DNA of 64,000 nt. Origin: Gammaproteobacteria bacterium. GTDB lineage: Bacteria; Pseudomonadota; Gammaproteobacteria; Xanthomonadales; Wenzhouxiangellaceae. Positions 36,871 through 46,707 of this stretch are shown here, piece by piece. Each line of letters begins with the position of its first letter. The first letter of the stretch is position 1. Made by a program: the position numbers and the translations under genes. Location of the stretch: NCBI GenBank assembly GCA_021772985.1, contig JAJFKX010000020.1, forward strand, positions 372,001 through 436,000. The letters run 5' to 3'. The notes under the pieces were generated by a model, which saw only the letters and a list, made by a program, of their open reading frames with translations, was not told where the DNA came from and ran no database searches.

Positions 36871-38694
36871 ATGCCTATCATTAGAGTCGCCAGCCTGCTA
36901 TTGGCGCTGGTAGTAAGCTTGCCTGCAATAGCCGACTGGCGCATCGACGCCGCAGGTTTGATGCAGGAAATAATCAATTTGAAAGATGCGCCGGGTGAAT
37001 TATCAGCTGACGAACGTCTCCAAAAAGCAATTGATTTGAACTACGAATATAACCTGCTGATATCACCTGAATTTGCCACCTTCCTGGGTGATCCGCGTTA
37101 TCAGGATCGCTGGAGTGATAACTCACTGGCCTGGGAAGAGCACCAAAATACGATCTTGATCAGTAATCTGGGTGTGGTCAAATCGATACCCCGAGATCAG
37201 CTCAGTGACGCCAACAAACTGAACTACGACCTGATCATTGCGCAACTGCAGCAGCAGGTTGACGGCTTTGATTTTGGTGACAAATATCTGGCTATTTCCC
37301 AGTTGAACGGACCACAACAGGATATCGCTCAATTACTGGCGATTATGCGCCCTACCAAAGTTGCAGATTACGAAAATGTCATCGCCCGATTAGACGGCGT
37401 CCCAACCATTATTGATGATGCCATCGAGCGCCTGCAAAAAGGCGTTCAGGCAAATGTAACACCACCCAAGGTGACCTTGCGTGATGTGGCGGGTCAGATT
37501 AAAGCGCAGATTGTCGATGACCCGGCGAAAAGCTCATTGCTGCAGGCTTTTGCCAATATCCCTGCCAGTATTGATGCCGCCAAAGGCGAGGAACTGCAAC
37601 AACAGGCATACGCAAGTTATACCGATAAAGTAAAACCTGCTTATGAGAAGCTGCTGGCCTATTTTGAAAATGAATACCTGCCCAACACCCGTGAATCCAT
37701 AGGTATGAGTGATTTGCCCAATGGCCGTGAGTGGTATGCCTATCGGGCCAATACATTTACCACCACTGATATGACCCCACAACAGATCCATGACATCGGC
37801 TTGAGTGAAGTCCAGCGCATCCGTGCTGAAATGGATCGGGTGATTGAAAACAGTGGTTTTGAAGGCAGCTTTACTGAGTTCACTGATTTTCTGCGTACCG
37901 ATAAACAGTTTTATCACGAAACCAAAGAAGCTTTGCTGATGGAATACCGTGATATCGCCAAACGTGCTGATGCAGAGCTGGTGAAAGTATTCGGTCATTT
38001 GCCACGTCTGCCCTACGGCATTGTGCCGGTGCCAGAATATGCAGAAAAGTCCCAGACCACGGCTTATTACCAACCTGGTTCAATGGAAGCCGGCCGCCCT
38101 GGTAATTTCTTTGCCAACACTTATGCACTGGACACCCGCCCGCGCTGGGAAATGGAAGCACTGACCCTGCACGAAGCCGTGCCCGGTCATCATTTCCAGA
38201 TTGCCATCGGACAGGAATTGGAAGATGTGCCCTGGTTCCGTCGCCTGGGTGGCTACACCGCCTATGTGGAAGGCTGGGGACTGTATTCGGAAAGCCTGGG
38301 TGAAGAGATGGGCTTTTATCAAGACCCCTACTCCAAATTTGGCCAGCTAACCTATGAAATGTGGCGTGCCATCCGTCTGGTGGTTGATACCGGGATGCAT
38401 TACCTGGGTTGGACGCGGCAACAGGCGATCGATTTCTTTATTGAAAACACCGGTAAACAAGAGCATGACATTATTGTCGAAGTTGACCGTTACATCGTCT
38501 GGCCGGGCCAGGCATTGGCTTACAAAATTGGTGAGCTGAAAATCAAGGAATTACGTGCCTATGGTGAAAGCGAGCTGGGTGAAGCTTTTGATTTGCGTGC
38601 CTTCCATGATCACTTGCTGGGCGCCGGTGCACTGCCACTGGATGTGTTGGAACAACGCATGCATGAGTGGGTAGCTGAGCAGAAAAATGCCTGA
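36871..38694 (+). CDS. DUF885-family secreted metallopeptidase-like protein
   Basis: A 607-residue protein with a signal peptide (cleavage near ADW, residue 22). The family hallmark HEAVPGHH occupies residues 434-441, giving His434, Glu435 and His440/441 as likely zinc ligands and catalytic Glu. The C-terminal GWGLYSESLGEEMG carries the next conserved acidic residues. Length is normal for the family, whose characterised members are zinc carboxypeptidase-like or gluzincin-related enzymes. It stands as a single gene with a strong terminator at 38721-38751. Substrate unknown. Confidence 0.85.
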   Translation: MPIIRVASLLLALVVSLPAIADWRIDAAGLMQEIINLKDAPGELSADERLQKAIDLNYEYNLLISPEFATFLGDPRYQDRWSDNSLAWEEHQNTILISNLGVVKSIPRDQLSDANKLNYDLIIAQLQQQVDGFDFGDKYLAISQLNGPQQDIAQLLAIMRPTKVADYENVIARLDGVPTIIDDAIERLQKGVQANVTPPKVTLRDVAGQIKAQIVDDPAKSSLLQAFANIPASIDAAKGEELQQQAYASYTDKVKPAYEKLLAYFENEYLPNTRESIGMSDLPNGREWYAYRANTFTTTDMTPQQIHDIGLSEVQRIRAEMDRVIENSGFEGSFTEFTDFLRTDKQFYHETKEALLMEYRDIAKRADAELVKVFGHLPRLPYGIVPVPEYAEKSQTTAYYQPGSMEAGRPGNFFANTYALDTRPRWEMEALTLHEAVPGHHFQIAIGQELEDVPWFRRLGGYTAYVEGWGLYSESLGEEMGFYQDPYSKFGQLTYEMWRAIRLVVDTGMHYLGWTRQQAIDFFIENTGKQEHDIIVEVDRYIVWPGQALAYKIGELKIKELRAYGESELGEAFDLRAFHDHLLGAGALPLDVLEQRMHEWVAEQKNA

Positions 38695-38720
38695 GTAAGA
38701 TTGTTCAGTTATCTGCAGAT

Positions 38721-38751
38721 AGCCCGGGTATTTGGTTGCCCGGGCTTTTTT
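38721..38751 (+). terminator. Intrinsic terminator of the DUF885 gene
   Basis: AGCCCGGG and CCCGGGCT pair across a 10-base loop and are followed by a run of six T. Canonical Rho-independent terminator 26 bases beyond the stop. Confidence 0.9.
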
Positions 38752-38858
38752 ATGTCCGGTTATTGAAAGCAAACAGCAATGACAGAAAAATAACAACGAA
38801 GAATTTAGTATTATGTTCTTTGGCACCTGTCACTCTGCCCGTTAGCTTGAGGTAATTC

Positions 38859-40787
38859 ATGAGAACACGTCCCATTGCTGTTGCCATTTGCTTCATTTCT
38901 ATCTGTTTGTTCACAGCAATTTACCCATTGGTTTTCCCTCACAACTCTCAGCACCGGTTAGTAGTGAATGACAGGGGTTATTCACTGGAGATCAACAATA
39001 TCTCAAATCGGTATGCTGCTCTCAATGATCAGCTGAGTATTACTGAGCATTATCAGGGTTCAATATCCGGTATGGAAAATTCCTGGTTGCGCTTATCGCG
39101 GATCGGAAATACGCTTTATGGCCTGGCCGGAATAGAACAAAAAACTTTCTATATCAAGCAGGCCATAACAGGCGACAACCTGCCTGTGCATATCGTTGCC
39201 AATGAATACCACTCAAACCAGGCAGGTGGTCCACCTGTCAGCCTCGAAGGTGACACGGCCAGCATGCAGGATATGCCGATATCCGCATTGCAGCTGAATA
39301 AGCCAGGCAAGCCCATCGATAACTTGCAATTGCTTGCTGCAAACGGTGAAAACCCACCAAGAATTCTCAACGTGGAGTTCATTTTTGATCCGGGCATCAT
39401 CATGCTGCGTGGTTATGATGAAGTGGAAAAAGTACTGGCGGCCGCTAATCTGTTATCCGGTTATTATGAGTCACAAGCCAATCTGATAATGAACCTGTCG
39501 GCATTGCATTTTCCCACTATTACCAACAATCCGATTACCGGTACTGGCCAGGCTTTTGAAATTATTACTGATATGGCCAGCGACCGTATCAGTGGGGACC
39601 TGGATATAGCCGACGACAGTATTGCCTTGTATATCACCTCCCGCCCGATCATGTCCCAGGCCGGTCCACACAATGGTTTTGCGATGCTGAATGCTGCCTG
39701 CACCACTAGCGGTAATACGGTTATTTCCGACCGGGTAATTTTTGGCGCCGTCGGCGGACCACCAATCCCAAATGCGCCATTGGATTTTTTATATCTGGTA
39801 GAAATATTTGCCCATGAAATTGGGCATATTCTCGGTGGCTCGCATACTTCCTGTGGTGGCGAAGGCGGGATTATGTCGACTTTTTTTGATTCCACCCCGC
39901 GCAATCATTTTTCCTCCTGTTCGATCAACCAGTTTGAGGCCTACCTGAATACTGCTGGTGGCTGTGTGCTGGATTATCAGACGGTGGTGGCCGGTTTTGA
40001 CGGTACCTGGTTTGACCTGGAACACGATGGTGAAGGGTTGCAGATCCAGGTACTCAGTTCAGACCGTGCGCTGGTGGCCTGGTATAGCTATGATGAAAAC
40101 GGCAATCAACGCTGGTTCAGTGGCATTGGGGTTATTCAGGGCAACCGTATAGTGATTGAACAACTGACCATCGCCAGTGGTGCACAGTTTGGTGAAAATT
40201 TTGACCCGGATAGTGTAGTGCGGGAAACCTGGGGCAGCGCAATTATTACTTTTAACAATTGCAGCAATGGTTTGTTGACTTATGCTGAACTGGCCACCGG
40301 TATTACCGGGGTGCAGAAGCTATCCCGATTAACCACTTTAAATGCTCTGCCCTGCGGTGATGTGGCTGTTCAGGTTGCAACTGACGGCTTTGACGCCAGC
40401 GGCACCTGGTTTGACCCATTGCATGACGGTGAAGGTTTGATCGTTGAGCAGCTGAATGAAACCACCCTGGTTTTCAGCTGGTTCAGTTATGACAGTGTCG
40501 GCAACCAGGCCTGGTTTACCGGTATTGCCGTACTACAGGAAGATGGCAGTTATCTTGCCGAATCCGTTTCCATAACCAATGGTGGTATGTTCGGTCCGGA
40601 GTTTGATCCTGATCAGGTGCAGCGCACTGCTTGGGGTAGTTTGCGGTTGAGTTTTATTGATTGCGATAACGCTACACTTGAGTATGAGTCGCTGCTGCCA
40701 GTGTATGGCTCGGGGCTGCAGAACTTGACACGCTTATCCACGCCATCCGGAATTAGTTGTCACATATCTGAATTCGCTAATGAATAA
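38859..40787 (+). CDS. Secreted metzincin (reprolysin-like) protease with two C-terminal W-rich domains
   Basis: A 642-residue exported protein. Signal peptide or anchor at 5-25; a prodomain-like region; a metzincin domain with HEIGHILGGSH (zinc ligands His319, His323, His329 and catalytic Glu320) and a Met-turn GGIMST shortly after, as in M12B-type peptidases. After residue 370 come two copies of a domain of about 110 residues that starts GTWFD--HDGEGL, continues AWYSYDENGNQRWFSGIG and contains a Cys (NNCSNG, IDCDNA). The same domain forms the end of the gene at 55865. GAGG lies 7 bases before the ATG. Likely an extracellular protease whose repeats mediate surface or substrate binding. Confidence 0.8.
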   Translation: MRTRPIAVAICFISICLFTAIYPLVFPHNSQHRLVVNDRGYSLEINNISNRYAALNDQLSITEHYQGSISGMENSWLRLSRIGNTLYGLAGIEQKTFYIKQAITGDNLPVHIVANEYHSNQAGGPPVSLEGDTASMQDMPISALQLNKPGKPIDNLQLLAANGENPPRILNVEFIFDPGIIMLRGYDEVEKVLAAANLLSGYYESQANLIMNLSALHFPTITNNPITGTGQAFEIITDMASDRISGDLDIADDSIALYITSRPIMSQAGPHNGFAMLNAACTTSGNTVISDRVIFGAVGGPPIPNAPLDFLYLVEIFAHEIGHILGGSHTSCGGEGGIMSTFFDSTPRNHFSSCSINQFEAYLNTAGGCVLDYQTVVAGFDGTWFDLEHDGEGLQIQVLSSDRALVAWYSYDENGNQRWFSGIGVIQGNRIVIEQLTIASGAQFGENFDPDSVVRETWGSAIITFNNCSNGLLTYAELATGITGVQKLSRLTTLNALPCGDVAVQVATDGFDASGTWFDPLHDGEGLIVEQLNETTLVFSWFSYDSVGNQAWFTGIAVLQEDGSYLAESVSITNGGMFGPEFDPDQVQRTAWGSLRLSFIDCDNATLEYESLLPVYGSGLQNLTRLSTPSGISCHISEFANE

Positions 40788-40923
40788 GTGTGTATAAAAT
40801 CAATTGCTACAGAGATAGCCGGTTTTATAGTGAGCATCAAACTCATTATTGTTAGAGTCCAGCGATCAGTTAAAGCAGATTCAGGAGCTAATTAAATTAA
40901 CCCCTGAATTTTAAATATTAGCG

Positions 40924-41313
40924 CTATTCAATAGTAATAATAATAGCCTTTTTACAACGTTTAAGGTCACGCCCATTATCCGCAGTTGCGGCATTACAAC
41001 CTATGCCATCTATTGCCACACAGGGATCACCTGTACAAGTTACAGAATTTCCATCAGGACAGGAGGCTGTGCAGCTTGCTCGTGTGCTAGCACCATCAAG
41101 AATAGCATCAATTAATGCGTCATCAAGAACAATTTCAGCAGACAACTTATTGTAAAGCTGTTCTAAGCTTTCCAGTTGCTGAACCTTTTCTTCATTGAGT
41201 TCTTGCAAGGCTTGTACATTTGCCAGTGGTGTTTGACTTGTTGGTTTGTCTTGTCCGAAAGCGTAAGAACCCAGAAAAAGCCCTATAAGAATAATAACCA
41301 GTAAATTTTTCAT
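40924..41313 (-). CDS. Small secreted Cys-rich protein
   Basis: A 129-residue protein: signal peptide (MKNLLVIILIGLFLGSYAFG), a helical, Glu/Gln-rich middle (ALQELNEEKVQQLESLEQLY) and a C-terminal Cys-rich part (ASCTASCPDGNSVTC, GDPC, GIGC, KRCKK) with six or seven cysteines likely in disulphides. GGAG stands 8 bases before the ATG at 41313; an in-frame TTG precedes it by one codon. Its arrangement resembles the Cys-rich protein at 58288-58671 in spirit, without clear alignment. It has no partner gene. Function unknown. Confidence 0.65.
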   Translation of the reverse strand: MKNLLVIILIGLFLGSYAFGQDKPTSQTPLANVQALQELNEEKVQQLESLEQLYNKLSAEIVLDDALIDAILDGASTRASCTASCPDGNSVTCTGDPCVAIDGIGCNAATADNGRDLKRCKKAIIITIE

Positions 41314-41596
41314 CAATTAACTCCATGTAAATTTTGATTTCCTATCATCACCAACTACCTTGTCAGTGAATTTCTATACTATGAATGTATGCGTTAAAAA
41401 GGTGTTGTTTCGCTAACAGCTGAACATAAAATCCACGATATAGATTTGGTTTACTATACGCCGTACTTTCGGGTTGCTCTCGGAGTTGGTATTGCTTAAG
41501 TTCGGCATGGGTGCCTGAAAGGTGTTCCGGTGGCAGTTGTGACTTTGCCGGTTTATAGACTCTATCGCAGGATTAATGATTAACTTGATAGCCGTG

Positions 41597-42217
41597 TTAG
41601 CCATATGATTTAAAAATAGTATCGATTTGTTTTTCTGTCTTGCCTGATTCCTGCAGCAGCAATCGATAGTTATTGATAACTGTTTTGCTTTTCGGATGAT
41701 CCAGGCCCAGGCTGGTAATAAAAACTCTAACCGCTCGTTCCATCAAGGGTTCAGCTTGTTCCAGCCGGTTGGTTGCTTGCAGCAGTAGAGCCAAATTGTT
41801 GAGGTCTATGGCCACCTCAGGATGTTCAGGCCCATAACTGGTTTCATCAATACTCAAGGCCCGGCACATTAAGGGTTCAGCTTGTTCCAGCCGGTTGGTT
41901 GCTTGCAACAGTTGAGCCAAATTGTTGAGGCGAATGGCCACCTTGGGGTGTTCAGGCCCATAACTGGTTTCATCAATACTCAAGGCCCGGCGCATTAAGG
42001 GTTCCGCTTGTTGCAGCCGGTTGGTTGCTTGCAGCAGTTGAGCCAAATTGTTGAGGTCGCTGGCCACATTGGGATGTTCAGGCCCATAACTGGTTTCATC
42101 AATACAGAAGGCCCGGCGCATTCGTGCATGATGATTCTCCCTTATCAGAATGTTTAAGCTAATTGGACTGCGTGAAATTAGCAAACCCATGCCCGCTTGT
42201 GCTGCAGCTATGTGCAA
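41597..42217 (-). CDS. Truncated tetratricopeptide (TPR_12/kinesin-light-chain-like) protein
   Basis: A 206-residue frame with four 42-residue TPR units of the type LNNLAQLLQATNRLEQAEPL, the first three almost identical. Proteins with these repeats normally carry a long N-terminal effector part (kinase, NB-ARC or CHAT), which is missing: upstream of the first repeat only about 35 unrelated codons remain before the infA promoter region. The start codon is uncertain (42217 or the ATG near 42121) and no ribosome site is evident. Probably a 3' relic of a larger gene, possibly still translated. Confidence 0.5.
   Translation of the reverse strand: MHIAAAQAGMGLLISRSPISLNILIRENHHARMRRAFCIDETSYGPEHPNVASDLNNLAQLLQATNRLQQAEPLMRRALSIDETSYGPEHPKVAIRLNNLAQLLQATNRLEQAEPLMCRALSIDETSYGPEHPEVAIDLNNLALLLQATNRLEQAEPLMERAVRVFITSLGLDHPKSKTVINNYRLLLQESGKTEKQIDTIFKSYG
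41745..42122 (-). repeat. Three 126-bp tandem repeats in the TPR gene
   Basis: The words AAGGGTTC and CCATAACTGGTTTCATCAATA recur with a period of exactly 126 bases (41745, 41871, 41997). The units differ at only a few positions, so they arose by recent tandem duplication and may vary in number between strains. Confidence 0.9.
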
Positions 42218-42232
42218 GTTAATCCTTTCCGT

Positions 42233-42238
42233 TATAAT
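42233..42238 (+). promoter_or_regulatory. infA: -10 element of infA
   Basis: A perfect TATAAT lies 28 bases before the infA start; no good -35 hexamer is visible at 16-18 bp, so the promoter may be extended or activator-assisted. Confidence 0.5.
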
Positions 42239-42266
42239 GCGCGTTCATTTTTAATGTTGAGGTGAT

Positions 42267-42485
42267 ATGGCTCGCGAAGATCAAATTGAGATGGAAGGTA
42301 AGGTATTGGAAACCCTGCCGAATACTATGTTCCGCGTAGAACTGGACAATGGACATGTGGTGACTGCGCATATCTCCGGAAGAATGCGTAAAAACTACAT
42401 TCGCATCCTGACCGGTGACCGCGTTAAAGTGGAAATGACCCCGTACGACCTGAGCAAAGGCCGTATTACCTACCGTATGAAGTAA
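42267..42485 (+). CDS. infA: Translation initiation factor IF-1
   Basis: The 72-residue S1-like OB-fold protein that occupies the ribosomal A site during initiation. The full family sequence is present from [19 protein letters not shown] through the basic centre ([13 protein letters not shown]) to the end [16 protein letters not shown] site stands 5-8 bases before the ATG. It stands next to clpA-clpS, convergent with clpA, an order common in gammaproteobacteria. Confidence 0.98.
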   Translation: MAREDQIEMEGKVLETLPNTMFRVELDNGHVVTAHISGRMRKNYIRILTGDRVKVEMTPYDLSKGRITYRMK

Positions 42486-42568
42486 CCACCGGCCATCCGG
42501 CCAGCGTTCAATGATTCGCTAAACATAGACGACGTTTGACGACGCGGATGCTTGTCTGTGTCTGTATA

Positions 42569-42595
42569 GGGTATTACTGATAGTCAATAATACCC
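42569..42595. terminator. Hairpin between convergent infA and clpA
   Basis: GGGTATTA (42569-42576) pairs with TAATACCC (42588-42595). It lies 8 bases beyond the clpA stop and could serve both genes; T-runs are poor on either side. Confidence 0.45.
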
Positions 42596-42603
42596 GCGCG
42601 TTA

Positions 42604-44904
42604 TTAATCAACAGTTTCCTTGGTTTTCGGCTGGGTATTGTCTATTGATGATTCAATCGCCTTTACCTCCAGGCCACTGTCATCAGCATCAACCACCACG
42701 GTACCGCCGTTGATCAGCTTGCCGAACAGCAGTTCATCTGCCAATGCATGCTTGATGTGCTGCTGGATAATGCGTTTCATTGGCCGGGCGCCCATATCGG
42801 GATCAAAACCTTGTTCGGCGATCCAGGCACGCGCAGCGGTGGTGACTTCCAGTCGAACCTGCTGGTCGGCCAGCGTGTTTTCCAGTTCCAGCAGGAATTT
42901 ATCCACCACCTTGCTGACCACTGCCGGTGATAAAGCAGCGAACTGAATGATGGCATCCAGGCGATTGCGGAATTCAGGGGTGAAGGTGCGCCGAATCACT
43001 TCCATGCTGTCGGAGGCATCTTTGCTGCCGGTAAACCCGATCGAGCGTTTGCTTAACTGGGCTGCGCCTGCATTGGTGGTCATCACCAGAATGACGTTGC
43101 GGAAATCCGTTGTCCGCCCATTGCTGTCGGTCAGTTTGCCATGGTCCATCACCTGCAACAGCAGGTTGAAGACATCCGGGTGTGCCTTTTCAATCTCATC
43201 CAGCAGCAATACCGCATGCGGGGTTTTGTTGATCGCTTCGGTTAACAAGCCACCCTGATCAAAACCGACATAACCGGGAGGCGCACCAATCAACCGGGAA
43301 ACAGTATGTGATTCCATATATTCAGACATATCAAACCGAACCAGTTCGATCCCCTGGGTCATTGCCAATTGCCGGGTTACTTCAGTTTTACCAACACCGG
43401 TTGGCCCCGAGAATAAAAACGAGCCTATTGGTTTTTCCGGATCGTTGAGGCCGGAACGGGCCAGCTTGATCGCAGCACTCAGGTTGGCAATGGCTTCATC
43501 CTGGCCGAATACAACCAGTTTCAAATCGCGATCCAGGTTGGCCAGCGCTTCTTTATCCGAACGGCTGACGCGGCGTTCAGGAATCCTCGCCATGCTGGCG
43601 ATAACCTGTTCAATTTGTTCCGCGTCCACCAGTTGCACACGTTGTTCTTCAGGCTTCAAACGCTCTTTCGCGCCAGCTTCATCAATCACATCGATGGCTT
43701 TATCGGGAAGCTGTCGGTCATGTAAATATCGGACCGATAAATCAACCGCAGTTATCAGTGCCTGGTCGGTGTAATCGATGCCGTGATGTTCACTGAATCT
43801 GCTTTTCAAACCACGCAGTATTTCAACCGTCTCATCTATCGATGGTTCGACAATATCAATTTTTTGGAAACGCCGGGAAAGTGCGCGATCTTTTTCAAAA
43901 ATGCCTCGGTATTCCTGAAAAGTGGTCGAACCAATACAACGCAACTGTCCATTGGCCAACACTGGCTTGATCAGGTTGGAAGCATCCATCACCGTACCTG
44001 AAGTTGCACCGGCGCCGATGATGGTGTGAATTTCGTCAATAAATAAAATGGCATTATCCAGCTTCTTTAACTCAGCCAATAATGCTTTTAAGCGTTGTTC
44101 AAAGTCACCACGGTATTTCGTTCCGGCCAGCAAAGCGCCCATGTCCAGGGCGTATATGGTGGCCCCTGCGACAGCTTCCGGAACCTGTTTTTCCACAATT
44201 CGGCGAGCCAGTCCTTCAGCAATGGCTGTCTTACCTACCCCGGCTTCACCGACCAGTAGCGGGTTGTTTTTTCGCCGGCGGCATAAAATCTGCAAGGTCC
44301 TGTCAATTTCCGGCTGGCGTCCGATTAACGGATCAATTTTGTCTAATGCAGCCAACTCGTTCAGGTTGCTGGCGAATAACTCCAGCGGGCTTTTGTCCGC
44401 TTTGCGTTGGTCTTGTTCAACGCCACCCTGATCACTGGTTAAGCGCAATGGGTCATCGGTTTCATTGTCAATGCCAGGGCTGATGCCATGTGAAATAAAA
44501 TTCACCACGTCTAAACGGGTGACTCCCTGGTTATTCAACAACCAAACAGCATGCGATTGCTGTTCTCCAAACATGGCGACCAGAATATTGGCGCCCTGCA
44601 CCATCTTTTTCCCGGACGACTGTACATGGTAAACGGCTCGCTGCAATACCCGCTGAAAGCCGATGGTGGCTTGGGTATCACTTTCATCATTGGCCGGTAA
44701 TTCAGGTACCGTTTCCGCCAGAACGTCACGAATATCACGTTCCAACAATTCAATGTCAACCTTGCAGGCCTGCAACACATCATGTACTGATGATTCATTC
44801 AGTAAGCCCAATAGCAGATGTTCTACAGTGAGAAACTCATGGTGCATTTCTCGTGCAAAACGATATGCGGCGCTGATACTTTGTTCGAGTTCTTTGCTAA
44901 ACAT
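42604..44904 (-). CDS. clpA: ATP-dependent Clp protease ATPase subunit ClpA
   Basis: AAA+ unfoldase that feeds substrates to ClpP, including N-degron proteins delivered by ClpS. The start at 44904 (MFSKELEQSISAAYRFAR) matches the family; the frame is open further up but that part overlaps clpS. Two AAA+ modules with Walker A motifs GEAGVGKTA and GPTGVGKTE, Walker B segments (FIDEIHT, LLLDEIEKAHPDV) and an IGL-type ClpP-binding loop region (RSIGFTG) can be seen. 766 residues, normal. It follows clpS by 10 bases. Confidence 0.97.
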   Translation of the reverse strand: MFSKELEQSISAAYRFAREMHHEFLTVEHLLLGLLNESSVHDVLQACKVDIELLERDIRDVLAETVPELPANDESDTQATIGFQRVLQRAVYHVQSSGKKMVQGANILVAMFGEQQSHAVWLLNNQGVTRLDVVNFISHGISPGIDNETDDPLRLTSDQGGVEQDQRKADKSPLELFASNLNELAALDKIDPLIGRQPEIDRTLQILCRRRKNNPLLVGEAGVGKTAIAEGLARRIVEKQVPEAVAGATIYALDMGALLAGTKYRGDFEQRLKALLAELKKLDNAILFIDEIHTIIGAGATSGTVMDASNLIKPVLANGQLRCIGSTTFQEYRGIFEKDRALSRRFQKIDIVEPSIDETVEILRGLKSRFSEHHGIDYTDQALITAVDLSVRYLHDRQLPDKAIDVIDEAGAKERLKPEEQRVQLVDAEQIEQVIASMARIPERRVSRSDKEALANLDRDLKLVVFGQDEAIANLSAAIKLARSGLNDPEKPIGSFLFSGPTGVGKTEVTRQLAMTQGIELVRFDMSEYMESHTVSRLIGAPPGYVGFDQGGLLTEAINKTPHAVLLLDEIEKAHPDVFNLLLQVMDHGKLTDSNGRTTDFRNVILVMTTNAGAAQLSKRSIGFTGSKDASDSMEVIRRTFTPEFRNRLDAIIQFAALSPAVVSKVVDKFLLELENTLADQQVRLEVTTAARAWIAEQGFDPDMGARPMKRIIQQHIKHALADELLFGKLINGGTVVVDADDSGLEVKAIESSIDNTQPKTKETVD

Positions 44905-44914
44905 AACTGCAGAC

Positions 44915-45301
44915 CTACGCTGATTCGACGCTGCATTGCAACGGATGCTGGTTTTCGCGGGCATAATCATTGACCAGGACCGCTTTGGTTTCTGCAATCT
45001 GATAACTGAATACGCCGCATACACCTTTACCACGGGTATGCACATGCAACATGATTTGGGTTGCACGGTCGTGATCCATGCTGAAGAATTTCATTAATAC
45101 TTCGACCACAAAATCCATTGGGGTGTAATCATCATTCAATAACACCACTTTGAACATTCTGGGCACTTCCAGTTCCGGATCTGCAAGCACCAGCCCCAGG
45201 TTATCTGCATGATCATCATTCTGGCCACTGTTATTTTGGCCGTCGTCGCCACTGGCATGGATCTGCCATGAGTCGATATTGGTATCTAAAGAACTGTTCA
45301 T
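44915..45301 (-). CDS. clpS: ClpS adaptor of the N-degron pathway
   Basis: The conserved ClpS core is present: [20 protein letters not shown] (hydrophobic N-degron pocket), [32 protein letters not shown]. It delivers proteins with destabilising N-terminal residues to ClpA. The ATG at 45301 gives 128 residues with an Asp/Asn-rich N-terminal extension; a GTG at 45349 in the same frame would add 16 more residues but has no clear advantage. clpS-clpA is a standard operon. Confidence 0.95.
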   Translation of the reverse strand: MNSSLDTNIDSWQIHASGDDGQNNSGQNDDHADNLGLVLADPELEVPRMFKVVLLNDDYTPMDFVVEVLMKFFSMDHDRATQIMLHVHTRGKGVCGVFSYQIAETKAVLVNDYARENQHPLQCSVESA

Positions 45302-45573
45302 GCCAAGTGATATGTTGTTTGCTGTTGTTACTATCAATGCCGTGCACACAATTTATTTCATGTTTACGACCCAATCAAGAACGATAGTGTTCCCTACAAT
45401 CCCCGCTTTACGCTTAGGATAACAGCCGCGGCAGTTGTAGAACATAACAGACAGTTTAAGATTACCTGTGAATACAGTACACCCACCAGCTTACCGTTTG
45501 CGCAGCATGGCTGTTATACGGTTGCAGAACATTGCCCATTGTGTGCTGATGCAAATGCCATTACATAGTACTG
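45302..45573. other. Divergent spacer between clpS and mnmA
   Basis: About 270 bases that must contain the clpS and mnmA promoters. No sharp promoter, operator or structured element could be picked out by eye. Confidence 0.4.
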
Positions 45574-46707
45574 ATGCCTGATCCAAATATGCACCAAGCT
45601 GATTTTTTCTGTGAGCAGCCAGTTGAAAAGGTGATGATTGCCATGTCCGGTGGCGTTGATTCTTCACTGACCGCCAAGCTGGTGCTGGACTCCGGTGTGG
45701 ATTGTGCCGGGATGTTCATGAAAAACTGGGAAGAACAGGATGATCAGCATTGCCCGGCACAGGTTGATGCGGATGATGCACGCCAGGTGGCTGCTCATCT
45801 ACAGTTAAAACTGTATACCAGAAATTTTGCAGCTGAATATTGGGACGATGTGTTTCAGCAGTTTTTGGAAGAATACCGCATCGGCCGAACACCCAACCCT
45901 GACATATTATGCAATCGCGAGATCAAGTTTAAAGTATTTGCGGAACACGCTGAAGACCTCGGTGCCAGTCACATTGCGACCGGGCATTACGCCCGGAAAA
46001 AAGTATCCGATGGCATTCACTGGCTATGCAGAGGCGCTGATTACAATAAGGATCAAAGTTATTTCCTGTATGCGATAACCCAGCAGCAATTGCAGCGGTC
46101 GGTGTTCCCCATAGGCGGTCTGCACAAACCCCAGGTAAGAGAATTGGCCGCCGCAGCCGGTATCGTGGTCCATGCAAAACGTGATTCGACCGGGATTTGT
46201 TTTATCGGCGAACGGCGTTTGCGGGATTTTCTGGGACAATGGTTGCCGCCTAAAACCGGCGCGATTTGTCTGGAAAACGGACAGATCATTGGTGAGCATA
46301 CCGGCGCTCAATACTACACCCTGGGGCAGCGTCAGGGTTTAGGCATCGGTGGGGTGCGCGGTGCAGCCGAAGCGCCGTGGTATGTAATTGGCAAGAATAT
46401 GGAAAAAAATATTATATATATTTCTCAAAATCAAGAGCATAGCGCATTAATGTCGAATCAACTTGAATTGAACAATCTTAGCTGGGTTAGCGAACAGGCG
46501 CCGGTGAATGCTTCGCTAAGTGCAAAAATACGGTACCGACAACAAGACCAGGATTGTGAATTGAGTATCAATGGCGATCAGGCAGTGGTACATTTTGCAG
46601 ATCGGCAATGGGCGGCAACGCCTGGCCAATCGGTGGTGTTTTATTCCCAGGATATTTGTCATGGTGGTGGAATTATCAACAGCTCAAATGCTCAGGTAAT
46701 CTTGTAA
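45574..46707 (+). CDS. mnmA: tRNA-specific 2-thiouridylase MnmA
   Basis: Catalyses 2-thiolation of U34 in tRNA-Lys, Glu and Gln using sulphur passed from the Tus relay. The PP-loop SGGVDSS is at residues 25-31 and the two catalytic cysteines are Cys113 (CNREIKF) and Cys209 (TGICFIGER). The GRTPNPDILCN and TGHYARK motifs are in place and the C-terminal beta domain is complete. 377 residues. The ATG at 45574 has no clear ribosome site; an ATG five codons later is an alternative. hflD follows directly, as in E. coli. Confidence 0.96.
   Translation: MPDPNMHQADFFCEQPVEKVMIAMSGGVDSSLTAKLVLDSGVDCAGMFMKNWEEQDDQHCPAQVDADDARQVAAHLQLKLYTRNFAAEYWDDVFQQFLEEYRIGRTPNPDILCNREIKFKVFAEHAEDLGASHIATGHYARKKVSDGIHWLCRGADYNKDQSYFLYAITQQQLQRSVFPIGGLHKPQVRELAAAAGIVVHAKRDSTGICFIGERRLRDFLGQWLPPKTGAICLENGQIIGEHTGAQYYTLGQRQGLGIGGVRGAAEAPWYVIGKNMEKNIIYISQNQEHSALMSNQLELNNLSWVSEQAPVNASLSAKIRYRQQDQDCELSINGDQAVVHFADRQWAATPGQSVVFYSQDICHGGGIINSSNAQVIL

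Noticed and set aside
38820-38850. TTGGCAC before the metzincin gene as a fourth copy of the shared motif
   Set aside because: The TACGCCA half is missing at the required 14-base spacing.
41413-41604. 63-codon frame on the minus strand behind the TPR gene
   Set aside because: Composition is unlike a real protein, no ribosome site, overlaps the end of the TPR frame.
42604-45066. ClpA starting at the first possible codon of its frame (45066)
   Set aside because: The extra 54 residues overlap clpS and are unlike any ClpA; the family start MFSKELEQSI is at 44904.
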